Assembly: GCA_022606425.2 (NCBI GenBank)
Contig: JAHDVF020000016.1
Location: 3,192,501-3,256,500, forward strand
Direction of reading: 5' to 3'
Length of the DNA stretch: 64,000 nt
DNA from: Lepidostoma basale
Lineage: Eukaryota; Arthropoda; Insecta; Trichoptera; Lepidostomatidae
Positions within the stretch are counted from its first letter, which is position 1. Each line of letters opens with the position of its first letter. Below are positions 10,379-21,755 of the stretch, piece after piece. The notes under the pieces were generated by a model. That model was not told where the DNA came from and did not search any database. It saw only the letters and a list, made by a program, of their open reading frames with translations. The position numbers and the translations under genes were made by a program.

Positions 10379-12014
10379 GTTTCTAACTATCATGATTAAA
10401 TATTTTTCACACTATTATAATCCTAGCCGAAATGGTGTAAAGTTAAAAAAGGAAAATATAGTACCTAAAGGAAATGTGTATACAATTATGTGAGTGGAAA
10501 CATATTATTTCCCAATTTTTTCTCTAAACGTTAGAAGGCACACAAATTCACTATAGCTTCATTTAAAGATGATCACGACAAATGTCACCTTGTTGAAAAG
10601 ACGAATCACCTGCAATATGAGAGAATTTTGAAGTGCCTATGTACGGCAATTTTGGACATAATACATGGCCCCTTGTTAAGCTGAAGCTGCAAGGAATGTA
10701 AAGGTTCAGTTCGCTTAGTATTCCTTTAATATATTTATAATAAAGGACCTACAAAAATATTTAAAACATGTTTTTTTAAGAAAGACGACGACAACGTATG
10801 ACCGATTTCGAGAAGGAATAAAGTCAACATTCCTGTGAGAAACAATGTCAAGTAGAATTTGCAAAAAAACAGATTTTCATATTGATATCGTTAAGTATAA
10901 AGTTATATGGGATTTGTAATATATTGATACACAGGCAATTTTTAATTATGTAACCTTATTCGTTCAATCAATAAAAAATATAGACAAATATTTTTTAAAT
11001 TTTTAGTTTGTACAGATTACGTTGAATTAACTCTCCTTAATTTTTGTTATTATGAATCTTTTATTTATTATATAATAGTAGGTATATTTATATTAAAAAA
11101 AAACAAGATAATGGTTTTTATAGGAATTAGTGCGCATTTTTAATTGTAATCATTTTATATAGTGATAATAAAAGGCAGCAAATGACACTCTGATGATTAA
11201 ATGATGTGATGATGATATGATAAAAACAATTTAATTAGGATTACCTTGATCACCGATATAAAATTATTTTCGGGTCAAACTGCAGCAAGTCACAAATGTC
11301 ACTAACGCGCAACATGCCAAACTTCAATTCTAAATTGGTCGGCAAAACAGTTTTCTAACAAACCCACGTGGTTTCCAAAATATGGAAATGGTTATGACGT
11401 ATTGACAGCGCGTGAGTTATTGTTTATACCATTCAATACAAACATATTAAGAAAATAATCGGTTGATTAATATTTGCATCAAGTCGCATTGCAGGAGTTT
11501 CGGTACATTTTTTTTAGTTTCAGTTAAAGTGATTGATTTCCAGAGTTTTAACTGATTCTTGGGATGCTATTTTGGCCTTTAATGTGACAATTAAATAATT
11601 ACATTTTTCTAATGACAGAACCAGAGTAACTAAGAGTCGTTAGTAAAGATGAATTCATTCGGAAATCATTTATAGCATATGTGAATAAATGAAGTGAACA
11701 GTTGATTTCCATTAATGTTTAATAATTTTCTATTTGAATAAAGCTTTGTTATTCGAGAACTCCGAACATAGCCAATGATTGCACGCCAAACGAATAATTA
11801 TTATAACGGATCAAATGGAGCTTAACGAGCACCTCGCCTCGGTATTAATTACTTCATTCATATGTGTTGCAATCAGTTCATTATGCAATCATTGTTGATT
11901 CTACTTCAGGCAAAAACTAGCACTAATGTCCACGAGGTCGTGGCGGTCGGTATATGATGAATTTACCTGCTTAGTTCATTAGAAATTGTTGAAAAAAATA
12001 GGAATTGTTGTAAA
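10379..12014. other. No gene; one possible SINE scrap
   Basis: AT-rich. About 11555-11600 (TTGGGATGCTATTTTGGCCTTTAATGTG in two halves) resembles the SINE family S 3' end. Otherwise I recognise nothing. Confidence 0.4.
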
Positions 12015-12560
12015 ATAATACACTCAATGAGGTCAGAGTCTCTGACCCCTCTGAGGGTGTACTGATTGCTTCGCTAGGGGTGTGGGCTGCCTGCAGAGCT
12101 GAGCCTCGCCCTCCCCATTGCGGCAATTTCTTAATATATGTATATATATATTTTTTGATTTTTGTAATGTTTTGTTCCCTTGACCTGTTCCGTGTCCGCT
12201 ATATAATAACATTGTGCGTACCCACGCGATTCCGCATTTGTCTCCTCTGTTCCTCCTTTCATTTCCCGCTGTCATGTGTCCATGAGTCCACTTCCAATTT
12301 AATCCCGTGTCTTTTTTTTTCCTATATATATTTTGTTTAGAAATATTTTAAGTGTTATCTACATGTTAGGCGGGACATAGAGGAAAATAGCCTTAGATTA
12401 AATGTGGCCTGGTCCCTCTTGCTTTCTTTCATACATTTTTTTCTAACTTAAGTCCCGCATGGATGAAGGACGGGGCTAGGGAGTGAATGAGCGAAGCTGA
12501 CGAAATGCGCCGTTCGCGTATAACTGCTTCGGGTAGGCGGTGCCGGTGGGATATCTCTAT
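12015..12560. repeat. Dispersed repeat, unclassified
   Basis: GC-richer than surroundings. Its right third (about 12410-12560) matches 59110-59290, with shared words AAGTCCCGC, CTAGGGA, GAAGCTGACGAAA and GCTTCGGGTA, so it is a dispersed repeat. A retroelement 3' region is possible because both copies end in the same area, but no protein is readable. Confidence 0.5.
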
Positions 12561-13387
12561 GTAGGTCAAGGTTTTCACTTTAGATAAATAAAATATAATC
12601 GGATGATTATAATAACTTTAAATAAATAACCGCAGAAGTTATTGATATACGAGAAGTTTAAACCTATTCAGGCGAGTAAGACTACGCATCTAAATACATC
12701 ACCGTGAAGCGTCTATTCATTTATGCGAATCGGATTTAATTTAGACACCAGTCCAGAATGAATTTTACACGACTCCGGGGTGAAGTAGGTTCCCCTTAAT
12801 TGCTCGAGGTGATTATATTACAAATCCCCGGGCAAGGAAAATTCCAAGAAGCAGCCCACACGCTTTTAAAGACGCGCGGGTGGATGACGCGGCCGAGTGA
12901 ACTTTACCGTGAGGTTTTCTTATATTATGTTGTGTAAATATAATTTAAATATGGTTTCAAGATAGTTTCAGTTATTTCTTCACTTTAGCTGGGCATTTCG
13001 AATATGAGGAGATAAAATAAGCATCCTCTGTTAGCTTGTTATTGCACGGGTATCATAGCTCCAAGCCGCCAAAGCATTGTACGAGTATGCTTGATTGAGT
13101 AAACACGAGTGGCAACCATAACATGTAAATATTACCTTACCTTCTATATGTCTTATGCTCTAGGGATTCTTATATAGACATTCCATTATATAATCAAAAG
13201 AAATCCAATGGAATTGTATATCTCTATTTTCATGTAAAGTGATATTTTATAAACGTTTATTTACGTAAGTAAGAGAGACGTTAAGTAAAACTTTTCTAAT
13301 ATGTACCTAAAATATTTATATTTTTTGCTTACTAGAACAAAACCGTATACTCTAGTCGACAGGGACTGGTATCATCATATTTAAATA
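12561..13387. other. No gene recognised
   Basis: A short GC-rich stretch at 12770-12910 has no open frame longer than a few tens of codons. The rest is AT-rich. Confidence 0.4.
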
Positions 13388-13555
13388 ATGGACACCACCA
13401 GTCTCCCTTTTATTGCACTACATAATGACCCTCACAGGACTCGTCCTCGTGGAGGTCCTCCTAAAAGAAGCTGCGGGGAATCCACCTCACAGGAAGAGTA
13501 ACCCTCTGGAGAACAGATCACATAGATCTATAGCCAGCCAGAAAAATAAGAATAA
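13388..13555 (+). pseudogene. LINE fragment, family E 3' end
   Basis: Aligns with 1540-1665: shared GGACACCACCAG start, then ACTCGTCCT-GTGGA, then the GGAGAACAGATCACATAGAT-like end. Only the last ~50 codons and 3' sequence remain. It has no function. Confidence 0.65.
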
Positions 13556-14004
13556 TAAAGCCAAAATGGAAAAAAAAATTCTCTTTGAAACGTTCTCGTA
13601 AAAAATAATTTGAAAAACATAAAATTTATTATTCGGAAAAAACACAATTAGAATGTACATGAATTAAAAGCAATTTCCCTTTGGCGAAAACATGGTACAC
13701 ATTTGTTTTTAAATGAGCAATAATTCAGATGATTATGTTCCTTAATTAATAAAGCGGCGGCGATTTGTAAAACAACATTCGCGTTAACGGGGACAGGCAG
13801 CGAGGACATTACCTCGGCGGGGCTAGCACCGAATAACTCACTCAAATGGCCCGTGGAACGGATACGTTCTGAAAAATTAAACGCAATTGAAATAGAAAAC
13901 TTTTATATTTGGAATTTTCAAATGCGCGTTTCGTTAGAAAAAATAGGATTTTCCTAGTCCGCGAGGCGGACTCAAAATTAACAACCAGATCCAGATCTGT
14001 ATCA

Positions 14005-15564
14005 CTATACTAGAGCCGCTCAGAAGTGAGTCTTGGGGCCATAAATCATTTCCCTATGTCTATCTCGCTTGCACTTACGGGCCTTATGGAGCGGTTTAGG
14101 GATGGGCGTAACAATAAAATAAATATATCGATAAGTAACGTTTATTATCGTATCTTGTTCATAAACTTTAACGAGTTAACAAAGTTTTGATATTAAACTT
14201 TATTTATGGGTTTTACGTGCGTTTAAATTAGTATGAAATTAGTGACTACCAGATACTAAATTAAATACCAGTAAAAACAGAAAAATTGTTTAATTTTAAA
14301 ATTTGTATACCGTATGTCTATAAACCCAGAAAGAAAGTTAAGTATAAAAAACAAAGTAGATCATATTGTGGCCCTTAAAAGAGCCGTTTATATTACAAAA
14401 AAATGTATCAATCCTCATCGGAGTCTTCTTCATCAGTGATCGACGATTATAACTGAGGGCTCTTCAAGTATATTTAGGAATGCGGAAAACCATGCCATAT
14501 ATGTATCGCCATCCATTTCTGTGTGATAATCAGCATCCTTCGATTTTACCGCTTTAAATATTAGCTTCGCTTCTGGAACAAAGCCAGTCCTTGCGGAACC
14601 AGCATGGCAAACTATCAATCTTTGACCTTTTCCTACAGGCTGATTCTTGAAACCTCCTTCATCGTTGCTTCCAAGCCACATACGCTTTCTTGAATGGTTT
14701 TGATTAATCCATGTTTCATCCAGATAGAAACGCGGCCGCTGATCGTTAGTTCTTCTAAGTAAATCCAATTTCCTTAAAAAGTCCATTCTGGCACAAACAA
14801 TATCTGTTCTTTCCATTAAATATTTACGTCCTTCGGCATTTTTCTTATACTTGAACCCAATCTCCTTCATGAGTGTTCTCATCGAAGTTTTTCCGCATTT
14901 AAAATCAGGTAATTGCTCTCGGTATTTTTCTAATATTTTCGCCACGGACGGATACTCTCCACTATCATAAAATGAACCTACAGTCCGCTTCAATACACTT
15001 TTATCAAAATCGTCAATATTGGTGACAGTTTCTTGTTTCTTAAAATTTGCTCTTGGTGTACAGGGGCTGCTTGATTGCAATAATTCAGTCTTTATTCGGT
15101 CCACTGTCACTCTACTCACACCACAAATAAACGCGGCCATTTCACGTGGTTTGTTGAAATTAAGAGAAGCTATTTTATTCGGATCACTTTTCAATTCATT
15201 GACAAACAAGAATACGTTGTGAATCACTGTTCGAGTTTGAGGGCTAATATCGCCATGTAATTTCTTCAAATCAATGTTGGAAAATAAAGTATCCATAGTG
15301 CGTAACGAGTGGTGACACACGAATGAATTCATTTAATTGCAGTAAACACATTTATAACAAAAAAGCACTGCATTCGGTAAAAACCAATCATTAGTGACTC
15401 ATCGTACATATCATAACGTACATATCATTACAAAATCATTATAGTGACTCATCGACACCACGAGAGCAGGTAGCCGTATACCGATAACAGTCCTGGGGCT
15501 TCCCATCCCTATTTCTATTGACATTTATGGCCCCACGACTCCGTTTCAAACGGCTGTAGTATAG
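14005..15564. mobile_element. IS630/Tc1-mariner superfamily DNA transposon with TIRs
   Basis: About 40-bp imperfect terminal inverted repeats bound the element. The left reads CTATACTAGAGCCG and, further in, GGGGCCATAAAT (14036-14046). The right read backwards gives CTATACTACAGCCG and GGGGCCATAAAT. A TA dinucleotide lies at each edge, as expected for TA-target elements. It holds a transposase frame on the minus strand (14433-15332). Size about 1.56 kb. Confidence 0.85.
14408..15332 (-). pseudogene. IS630/Tc1-type DDE transposase, internally deleted
   Basis: 299 codons are open from ATG 15332. The N-terminal ~170 residues carry a DNA-binding region (helix-turn-helix-like AAFICGVSRVTVDRIK near residues 67-82). 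RPRFYLDETWINQNHSRK supplies the first catalytic Asp, and the second should be in SVIIVDH at the very end. Immediately after, translation stops, while a different frame reads ITDEEDSDED and a stop at 14408-14440, which looks like the original acidic C-terminus. So the third catalytic residue and the segment between are deleted, and the element is not autonomous. Relatives with YLDETWxNQNH are widespread in insects. Low stop density suggests fairly recent activity. Confidence 0.8.
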
Positions 15565-15589
15565 GTCAGTTAAGCTTAGATTTAGTGAC

Positions 15590-16050
15590 ATAGGCAATCT
15601 TTGGAGTGAGCGTGGGATAACGAAAAACATAGACAAACTTTGGAGAAAGGGTGGGATAATGTCACTACGTTAAGCAAAGAGAAGTTTTGGAGCAAGCGTG
15701 GGGATATTAAAATACATAGATATGTATTTTAGTAAGCGTAGGATAATTAAAAACATTGACACGCTTTGGAGAAAGGGTGGGATAATGTCATTACGTTAAA
15801 CAAAGACAAGTTTTGGAGCAAGCGTTGGGGATATTGAAAAACATAGAGAAGCATTGGAGTAAGCGTAGAATAATTAAAAACATTGACACGCTTTGGAGAA
15901 AGGGTGGGATAATATCATTACGTTAAACAAAGACAAGTTTTGGAGCAAGCGTGGAGATATTGAAAAACATACTCGTAGATAAGTATTGGAGTAAGCATAG
16001 AATAATGAAAAACATAGACAAGCTTTGGAGAAAGGGTGGGATAATGAGAT
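15590..16050 (+). repeat. Higher-order tandem array, ~127-bp period
   Basis: The word TTTGGAGAAAGGGTGGGATAA recurs beginning near 15641, 15767, 15894 and 16026 (spacings 126, 127, 132). Each large unit contains three related ~40-bp sub-units of the form AACATxGACAAG-TTTGGAG-AAGCGT-GGATAAT. This is a nested, satellite-like array of about 3.5 units. It runs straight into a reverse transcriptase fragment and its last unit is in frame with it. Confidence 0.85.
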
Positions 16051-16223
16051 GGTTCGAAATAAAACTGGCGCAAAGCAATAGAAACCTACCTATTGAATTG
16101 CAAACAAGATTAGTTCGATGTTACGCGCTACCCGTCTTGTTCTACGGTATGAAACACGTTCTGGTTCTACGGTTCTTACACACAGTAGACAAATGCTGTG
16201 ATAAAAATGTTGGACGTCCATGA
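15951..16223 (+). pseudogene. LINE RT C-terminal fragment
   Basis: An open frame continues from the tandem array into NLPIELQTRLVRCYALPVLFYG (written here only as a location, residues ~46-66), the helix and YG motif of LINE reverse transcriptases just after the catalytic domain. The expected E-W after YG is changed to MKH and the frame decays by 16220. Upstream residues are repeats of the array, so the repeat may have grown inside a LINE copy. Confidence 0.6.
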
Positions 16224-16805
16224 AATGATATGTCACAAACGAAAAAGTACTTCAGCGAATGAAGAAAGAAACTAAACGATGATAACTTTAAAGTATACAA
16301 AATTTGCATGCTTTGGGTAAGTTAAAAGAAAAGAGTAACATTGAAGGAAAACGAAGTGTTTGGAAGGTAAGAAAATTCTGGCTAAAAACATAGAATTGTT
16401 CAGAGCTGGTACATTTAAAGTAAAAATGGCCACGATACTGTCAAGTCAAGAAGCAATTGGTGAATGACGTCCATCTTTAAAAAATAAGAGTGCTCATTCG
16501 GTTTTAAAAAAACATTTTTTTTTTCGTAAAATAATATTTCCTTTTTTATTTATTTATTTCTATTATACCAAAATGAGACGTTAAAAACGAAAAAAATTTA
16601 GACGACTCATTTGGAAAAAAAACGGTGTGACAAAAATAAAATAACGATATGAAACTAAGAAATAATATGTATCAGAAGAATCCGAATTCGTTAAAGCGTT
16701 TTTTTTTATCATTTCAATGAAATTTTATTTATGCCTAGTTTAAATTAAAAAAATACATATATGGAAAAAAGCACATTATGTATCGGTGATATTATAAGGT
16801 TATTT

Positions 16806-17385
16806 ATAGAGAGAGATTGAGGCAGCAAGAGCTAAGTTTAATAAAATGAAATCACTCTTCTGCAATGATAACGTAAACTTGAAACTTCGCCAGAGAATGA
16901 TCAAATGCGATGTGTGGTCTGTTTTATTGTACGGATGTGAAACGTGGTCCTTGAAAGTTAACTCATTGAACAGACTGGAAGCATTTGAAATGTGGCTTCA
17001 TCGCCGAATGCTCAGAGTTCCCTGGACAGACCTGGTTACCAATACTGAAGTCCTGAGGCGAGCTAGAGTTGACAGGGAACTGTAATCAACTATCAAGGTT
17101 TTTTTTTTTTTTTGCATGTGTTGGTTTCTGCTAAAATACCTTAACGTGTTACAGGGTCAAGGTGTTTTGTATATACGTGGGGAAAAGTACCACCTTCTCC
17201 AACTGATATTGGAGGGGAAAATTGAGGGACGCCGAGGGCCCGGTGGGAGACAAATGTCCTGGCTGCGAAACGTTAGGGAGTGGACCGGCATCCGAAGTGT
17301 TGAGGAGCTGTTCCGAGCGGCGCAGGACAGGGACGGGTTCGCCGAGGTGATCGCCAACGTTGGGGGGACCCGACAGGGCACTTGA
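16806..17385 (+). pseudogene. Non-LTR retrotransposon RT C-terminus (family B)
   Basis: Frame 1 (16806-17085) reads EIEAARAKFNKMKSL, then LLYGCETWSL, then RLEAFEMWLHRRMLRVPWTD. A stop and a T-run (17099-17113) follow. Frame 2 (about 17182-17385) reads KYHLLQLILEGKIEG, GGRQMSWLRNVREWTG, and LFRAAQDRDGFAEVIANVGG, ending at a stop followed by GAAGAAGAAG. These are the post-catalytic parts of a LINE polymerase, with a small insertion between. Related scraps lie at 4985-5180 and 47233-47322. Confidence 0.8.
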
Positions 17386-18042
17386 AGAAGAAGAATAATT
17401 GTTTCTTTCGGTTAAAACAATTAGACCAAAGTTTATTTGGTCAGTGGAATATATCCAAAAATCAAATATATACTCTTTTGAACTTTCAATTATTCACATT
17501 TGTGCTAATCCCCACCCTCAAATAATCGTAATTATTTTGTGTCGTCGTTATAAGTTCTTCAATTATTATATATTTTTTATTATATTTACAATAATGTTTA
17601 AGGAAAATCCACATATAATTTATTGGTTACATGTAATCAAATAGCGTGATAAGTTATAATGACTTTATTACTGGAAAGGAAGATGCCTCCACGTGTGCTG
17701 TAATAATAACTGTAACACCCTGCACCCCCGGAAACGCTATAAATTCAGTCAAACCTTCCACCACAATAGCAAGAGAAGGAGAGAGAATTGGTCTTTTTAG
17801 GGCCATCTCAACAAAAAACGTTGTATTTGATAGGACGAAGAAGACGTGTAATGTTGAGTGTATGAGTGAGTGGTCAGCTCTGTAGTCTCACCTGGCATGT
17901 TCCAGCGGTGGCGGAGTGGCCGGGGCCCGGGCAGCACATCTGGAATAACAAATATACATTTGTATTCACTGTTAGAACAATTACGTTACATTCCATTTCA
18001 AATAATTTCTGGAAGTTTGATGTTGTTTTAAAGGATTTAATA
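17386..18042. other. No gene recognised
   Basis: An open frame at 17646-17885 (79 codons) has no recognisable product. A GC-rich spot at 17905-17940 contains a tRNA A-box-like word (TGGCGGAGTGG) but no B box. Confidence 0.35.
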
Positions 18043-19307
18043 CATAGGTTGCATTTTATGTTTTTACATTCAAACAATAGATGGCGTTAGTGAGTTATGA
18101 CATCACTGTATTTGTGAACATTGACGTTTGTTATTGCGAAGCCGTATTAATTGACCGATTAGGTTGTTGATAGTGAACGTTTAAAAAAGCAAGTTTATGC
18201 GAAAATGGAGATCACTCGTGAAGGTTATCGTTGGATGATTTTTTATGATTTTAAAAAAGGCCTTACTCGACAACAATGCATAGAATCGCTTCGTGTAACT
18301 TTTGGTAATAAAGCACCATCAGAGAATACTGTTTGCTATTGGTTTGCAGAATTTTGTCGTGGTCGTGCGTCCGTCAGTGATGAATATCGAGAAGGTCGGC
18401 CAAAATCGTTTGTCATTCCGAGAAACATCGATGCTGTGCGCAACATGATTGAAGAAGATCGGCATGTGACTTGCAGACAGATAGAGGCGTCTCTTGGCAT
18501 ATCGCAGACTGCAATACAATCGATTTTACATGAGCATTTAGGCGTGAGAAAGATTTGTTCCAGATGGGTTCCGCATAATTTGGCCGAAACGCAAAAAAGG
18601 CTCGTGTTGATTGGTGTTATGAAATGTTGAATAAATTCGACCGAGGACGTTCAAAATTTGTCTACAAGAAACTTGTATATTTCTTATGAATCTGAAAGCA
18701 AACAACAGTCTACTGTTTGGGTGTTTGACCATGAACCCAATCCCACTAAAGTTGTTCGTTCACGGAGCACCTCCAAGAAAATGATCGCTTGTTTCTTCGG
18801 TTGTACTGGACACATCGCAACCCTTCCTTTAGAGGATCGAAGAACTGTTAATGCTGAATGGTATACAATAGTTTGTTTGCCAACGGTCTTCGAAGAACTA
18901 AGGAAAAACAACAAAAAACGTCGCATCATTCTTCATCACGACACTGCGAGCTCCCATAAAGCACGTCAAACAACTGAATATTTGAAGGAGAAAAACATTG
19001 AATTAATGTCTCATTTACGGTATTCATCTGATTTATCGTCTAATGACTTTTTCTTGTTCCCTATTGTCAAACAGAAGATGCGTAGACAGCGATTTTCATC
19101 ACCTCAATAAGCTGTTGAAGACTTTCAAAACCATGTTTCTACAATATCAGCTTCAGAGTGGAGAAAACGTTTCCAGAATCGGTTTGAACGTATGCAAAAA
19201 TGTATATACCTAAAAGGCAAATATTTCGAAAAGCAATAAAACACTTTGTTTCAAACTTGTGTGTTTCTGTTTCACTTTTTGTAAAAACTTAAAAGGCAAC
19301 TTTAGAA
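18043..19307 (+). mobile_element. mariner element with TIRs
   Basis: Ends form imperfect ~28-bp inverted repeats. The left after TA contains GTTGCATTTTATGTTTTTAC. The right read backwards contains GTTGCCTTTTAAGTTTTTAC. TA borders both sides. Length about 1.27 kb, the normal size for mariner. It encodes a broken DD34D transposase in the plus orientation. Confidence 0.85.
18205..19240 (+). pseudogene. mariner transposase, first catalytic Asp deleted
   Basis: The N-terminus is open from ATG 18205 for 141 codons: paired-like DNA-binding domain with the GRPKS linker and LGISQTAIQSILHEHLG second helix-turn-helix, then the conserved WVPHNL motif. At about 18627-18690 the frame shifts and a small deletion removes the TGDE-W segment that holds catalytic Asp 1. 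The rest continues in another frame (18658-19110): ILHHDTASSH carries Asp 2 and SSDLSSNDFFLF carries Asp 3. A TAA at 19108-19110 and further decay follow. It is dead for two independent reasons. Confidence 0.85.
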
Positions 19308-19380
19308 TAGCGATATATGTAATTCCTATAGAATTAAATAAATAAAAATTAGAAAACAGACAATTAATTTTGAACAATGA

Positions 19381-19565
19381 TGTAAAACTTTACTTTGGGA
19401 ATTATAAAAACATTGTTTAAACCACCTTTTCAATAAAAAAATATTAAAATACACGACATTTTTCAGAGGATACCTCCATCTTCAGGTGTAAAAAATATAA
19501 CAATTTATAATTTCCAAAGTAGATTACTATGGAATTCCACAGTGTTAATGCCTTAACTTTCAATG
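19381..19565. repeat. Palindromic repeat with a hammerhead at the centre
   Basis: Arms around 19386-19410 (TACTTTGGGAATTATAAAAAC side) and 19498-19526 (TTATAATTTCCAAAGTAG side) are inverted relative to each other. They enclose the hammerhead motif at 19451-19489. The right flank continues into GGAATTCCACAGTGTTAATG (19531-19550), a word also at 47151, 50783, 52987 (diverged) and 56546 (diverged). Confidence 0.65.
19451..19489 (-). ncRNA. Hammerhead-like motif, one core change
   Basis: On the minus strand: stem I ACAC/GTGT (perfect), heptad CTGAAGA, stem II GAGG/CCTC with a TAT loop, then GAAAA instead of GAAAC, AT, and GTC. Geometry and stem pairing are right, but the C next to the GAAA is replaced. 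A sister copy inside the 150-bp insertion at 50672-50821 keeps GAAAC. Confidence 0.65.
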
Positions 19566-20866
19566 TAAAACTCTGAATGAAATTTCAGCTTGTTTCTATT
19601 TATATACACTAGTAAATGGAGCTGAATATGATAATTAACGAAAATTGATGTGACTTTATACATTTTTAGCAAGTAATTATTTGGGTGGGTTCAGAAATAT
19701 TGGAAAGTGTTTCTTGGAACTCGTTAAGCAATTTTATTACAATGATTGGGGATACTAAATGATATTATATAAATCAAAAATAAGTTATTTGAGGTAGGAC
19801 GAAATAAACGGTTTCTGACGAGGACATTAACGAGTAGGACTAGCTAGTTTTGCTGGTGTTATGCAAGAGAGCGTTACGCATCATTTTATAGACTTACATT
19901 ATCACGGAAATCACTACTAGCCATTGAACCGCTAGTAAATAGTAGGTTTAAAATACTAATGCCAAGAATTTTAAAATCAATGGAATTTGAATTTATTACA
20001 CAATCTCAAATATAAGCATAAAATAACCCATTATTAAGAAGGATCTAGTATTGTCCAGGCTTGAACACATATCCCCTGGATAAGGAGTCAAGAATTATTT
20101 CCCTTAAGCCACCACTCGGTTGAACATGTTTCACATTATTTCCCAAAAAATATATTTCACAATATTTTATTGAAATTTGATTTAAATAAAAACATTTTGA
20201 ACTCTCATTATGTCCATGTAAACTCGCCAAAAACATTACTCATATGTAATTCATGCATATATGATATAATTAGTATTAATACAAAGCTCTTCAAAATAGC
20301 AATGTCATATTTCCGGATGTTGTGAGAGCAAAATGAATGTGTAATGACTTCCCGTGGGCGGTGGGAGGGGGGGGGGGGAGCTTCAATTATCATTTAACAG
20401 GTTTTACAAAAGGGTCGCTCGACCGCTGGCCGAGGGGCTTTTATTTCACTCTTTGGTTAATTACGAAACGAAAAAAATCAAATGATTAAATTACAAACGA
20501 TGGAGCAGATTGCGATCAAGGTCAGATGCTGAAATATCGGAAATGTTTTGAATGTGTAATTCGGCACAACAAATTTCCAGTTTTTCCCGCCGGGATTTTT
20601 GCAGGGATATACGACGTGACCTTTTTTAATTAAATTAATTTCGACGAGGATCGATACAGGAACACTTTCATTTTTCAAGGGCGGTTCCATTCCTAGACGA
20701 GCAACAAATAACTCTTTCCTCAATTTTTTGCTCCTTATCAATCCTAGTACCTAACTCATCCTGAATTTTAGCTTAACTAACTAAAATTGTAATGCGATTA
20801 AGCCATCCTTAAAACGATGTTTATATTCGGCTAAATAATTATTTAAATTAGATTAAAAGTTTATCT
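19566..20866. other. No gene; G-run at 20367-20378
   Basis: AT-rich DNA. A run of 12 G (20367-20378) sits in a GC-rich spot, followed to 20760 by a moderately GC-rich stretch with an 87-codon minus-strand frame of no recognisable family. Confidence 0.4.
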
Positions 20867-21090
20867 AAATAACTAACTAACTAACCATCACGCCGTTTCC
20901 CCGGAGGACCGACCAAGACCGCCACTATCCTGACATAACTCTCGAGCTCATATTTCGTTGTTCAGTGTTTCTATCATACATCGATTCCCCGCAAATTCTT
21001 CTCGGTGATCTGATTTCTACGGCATTGATCATACTTACATTCTTCTTTTGCCTGTTCCAAGCTACACTTCCATGTAAAACGTTAAAGGTT
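20867..21090 (-). pseudogene. LINE 3' end, family A copy 4, internally deleted
   Basis: Begins with the (CTAA)n tail and the ACCATCACGCCGTTTCCCCGG end common to family A. It jumps, with loss of about 300 bp, to the segment for MRSPRRICGE-like and INAVEIR residues (20985-21060). The deletion joins two distant parts of the family consensus. Confidence 0.7.
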
Positions 21091-21234
21091 CTTGATTTAT
21101 TCAAAGAATTAAAATATTTCCACAAATCTATATCTACGAGAATATTTCCTTATTTTATTTATATTATTGGAATTGCTCTTAGCTAACGAATGAATAAAAA
21201 CATGGTTTATAAAAAAAAAACTTTTTCATTCGAA

Positions 21235-21755
21235 ACGTATCTTATTACTCGTAATGGTGTTCTTGTACCGACCCTTATGTATGGAAGCGAAGCATGGAAC
21301 TGTCAAAAGAAGGGTGAAAGTAGAATAAATGCAGTAGATATGAGATCTCTTAGACGAATGTGTGGATTCTCTGTGTATGATAGAGTGTCGAATGAAAATA
21401 TAAGAAGTGAATGCGGTACAAATGATGGTGTAATGAACAAAATAATGAAAGGATCATGTTTAAGACACATGGAAATAATGAATGAAGAAAGAATGGTAAA
21501 AAAGTATATATTAATGATGTAAATGGAACTATAAATAGAGGAAGACCGAGGAAAACGTGGCACGATCAAATAAATCAAATATTGAATGTCGGCCACGTGA
21601 GACGTCAGAAAAATTGACGCGCGTACATGACACGATGTATGAATGTTGAAGAATCGAGAGAAATATGTCAGGAAAGAAAAGTGTGGCAGTCCATTCTTTC
21701 TGCCTACTCCTTCGAAGAGACGGCGTGATGGTTAGTTAGTTAGTTGGATAGTTAG
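21235..21755 (+). pseudogene. LINE RT C-terminus, family A copy 5
   Basis: Reads NGVLVPTLMYGSEAWNCQKK, then INAVDMRSLRRMCGFSVYD, then MKGSCLRHMEIMNEERMVKK. A frameshift near 21505-21525 follows, then a GRPRKTWHDQIN-like stretch and the SAYSFEETA-like end with a stop, and a (GTTA)n tail at 21732-21755. It retains the tip of the region that follows the catalytic domain. It faces away from copy 4, 145 bp to the left. Confidence 0.8.

Noticed and set aside
17905..17940. A-box-like TGGCGGAGTGG in a GC-rich spot
   Set aside because: No B box or repeat copies; probably chance.
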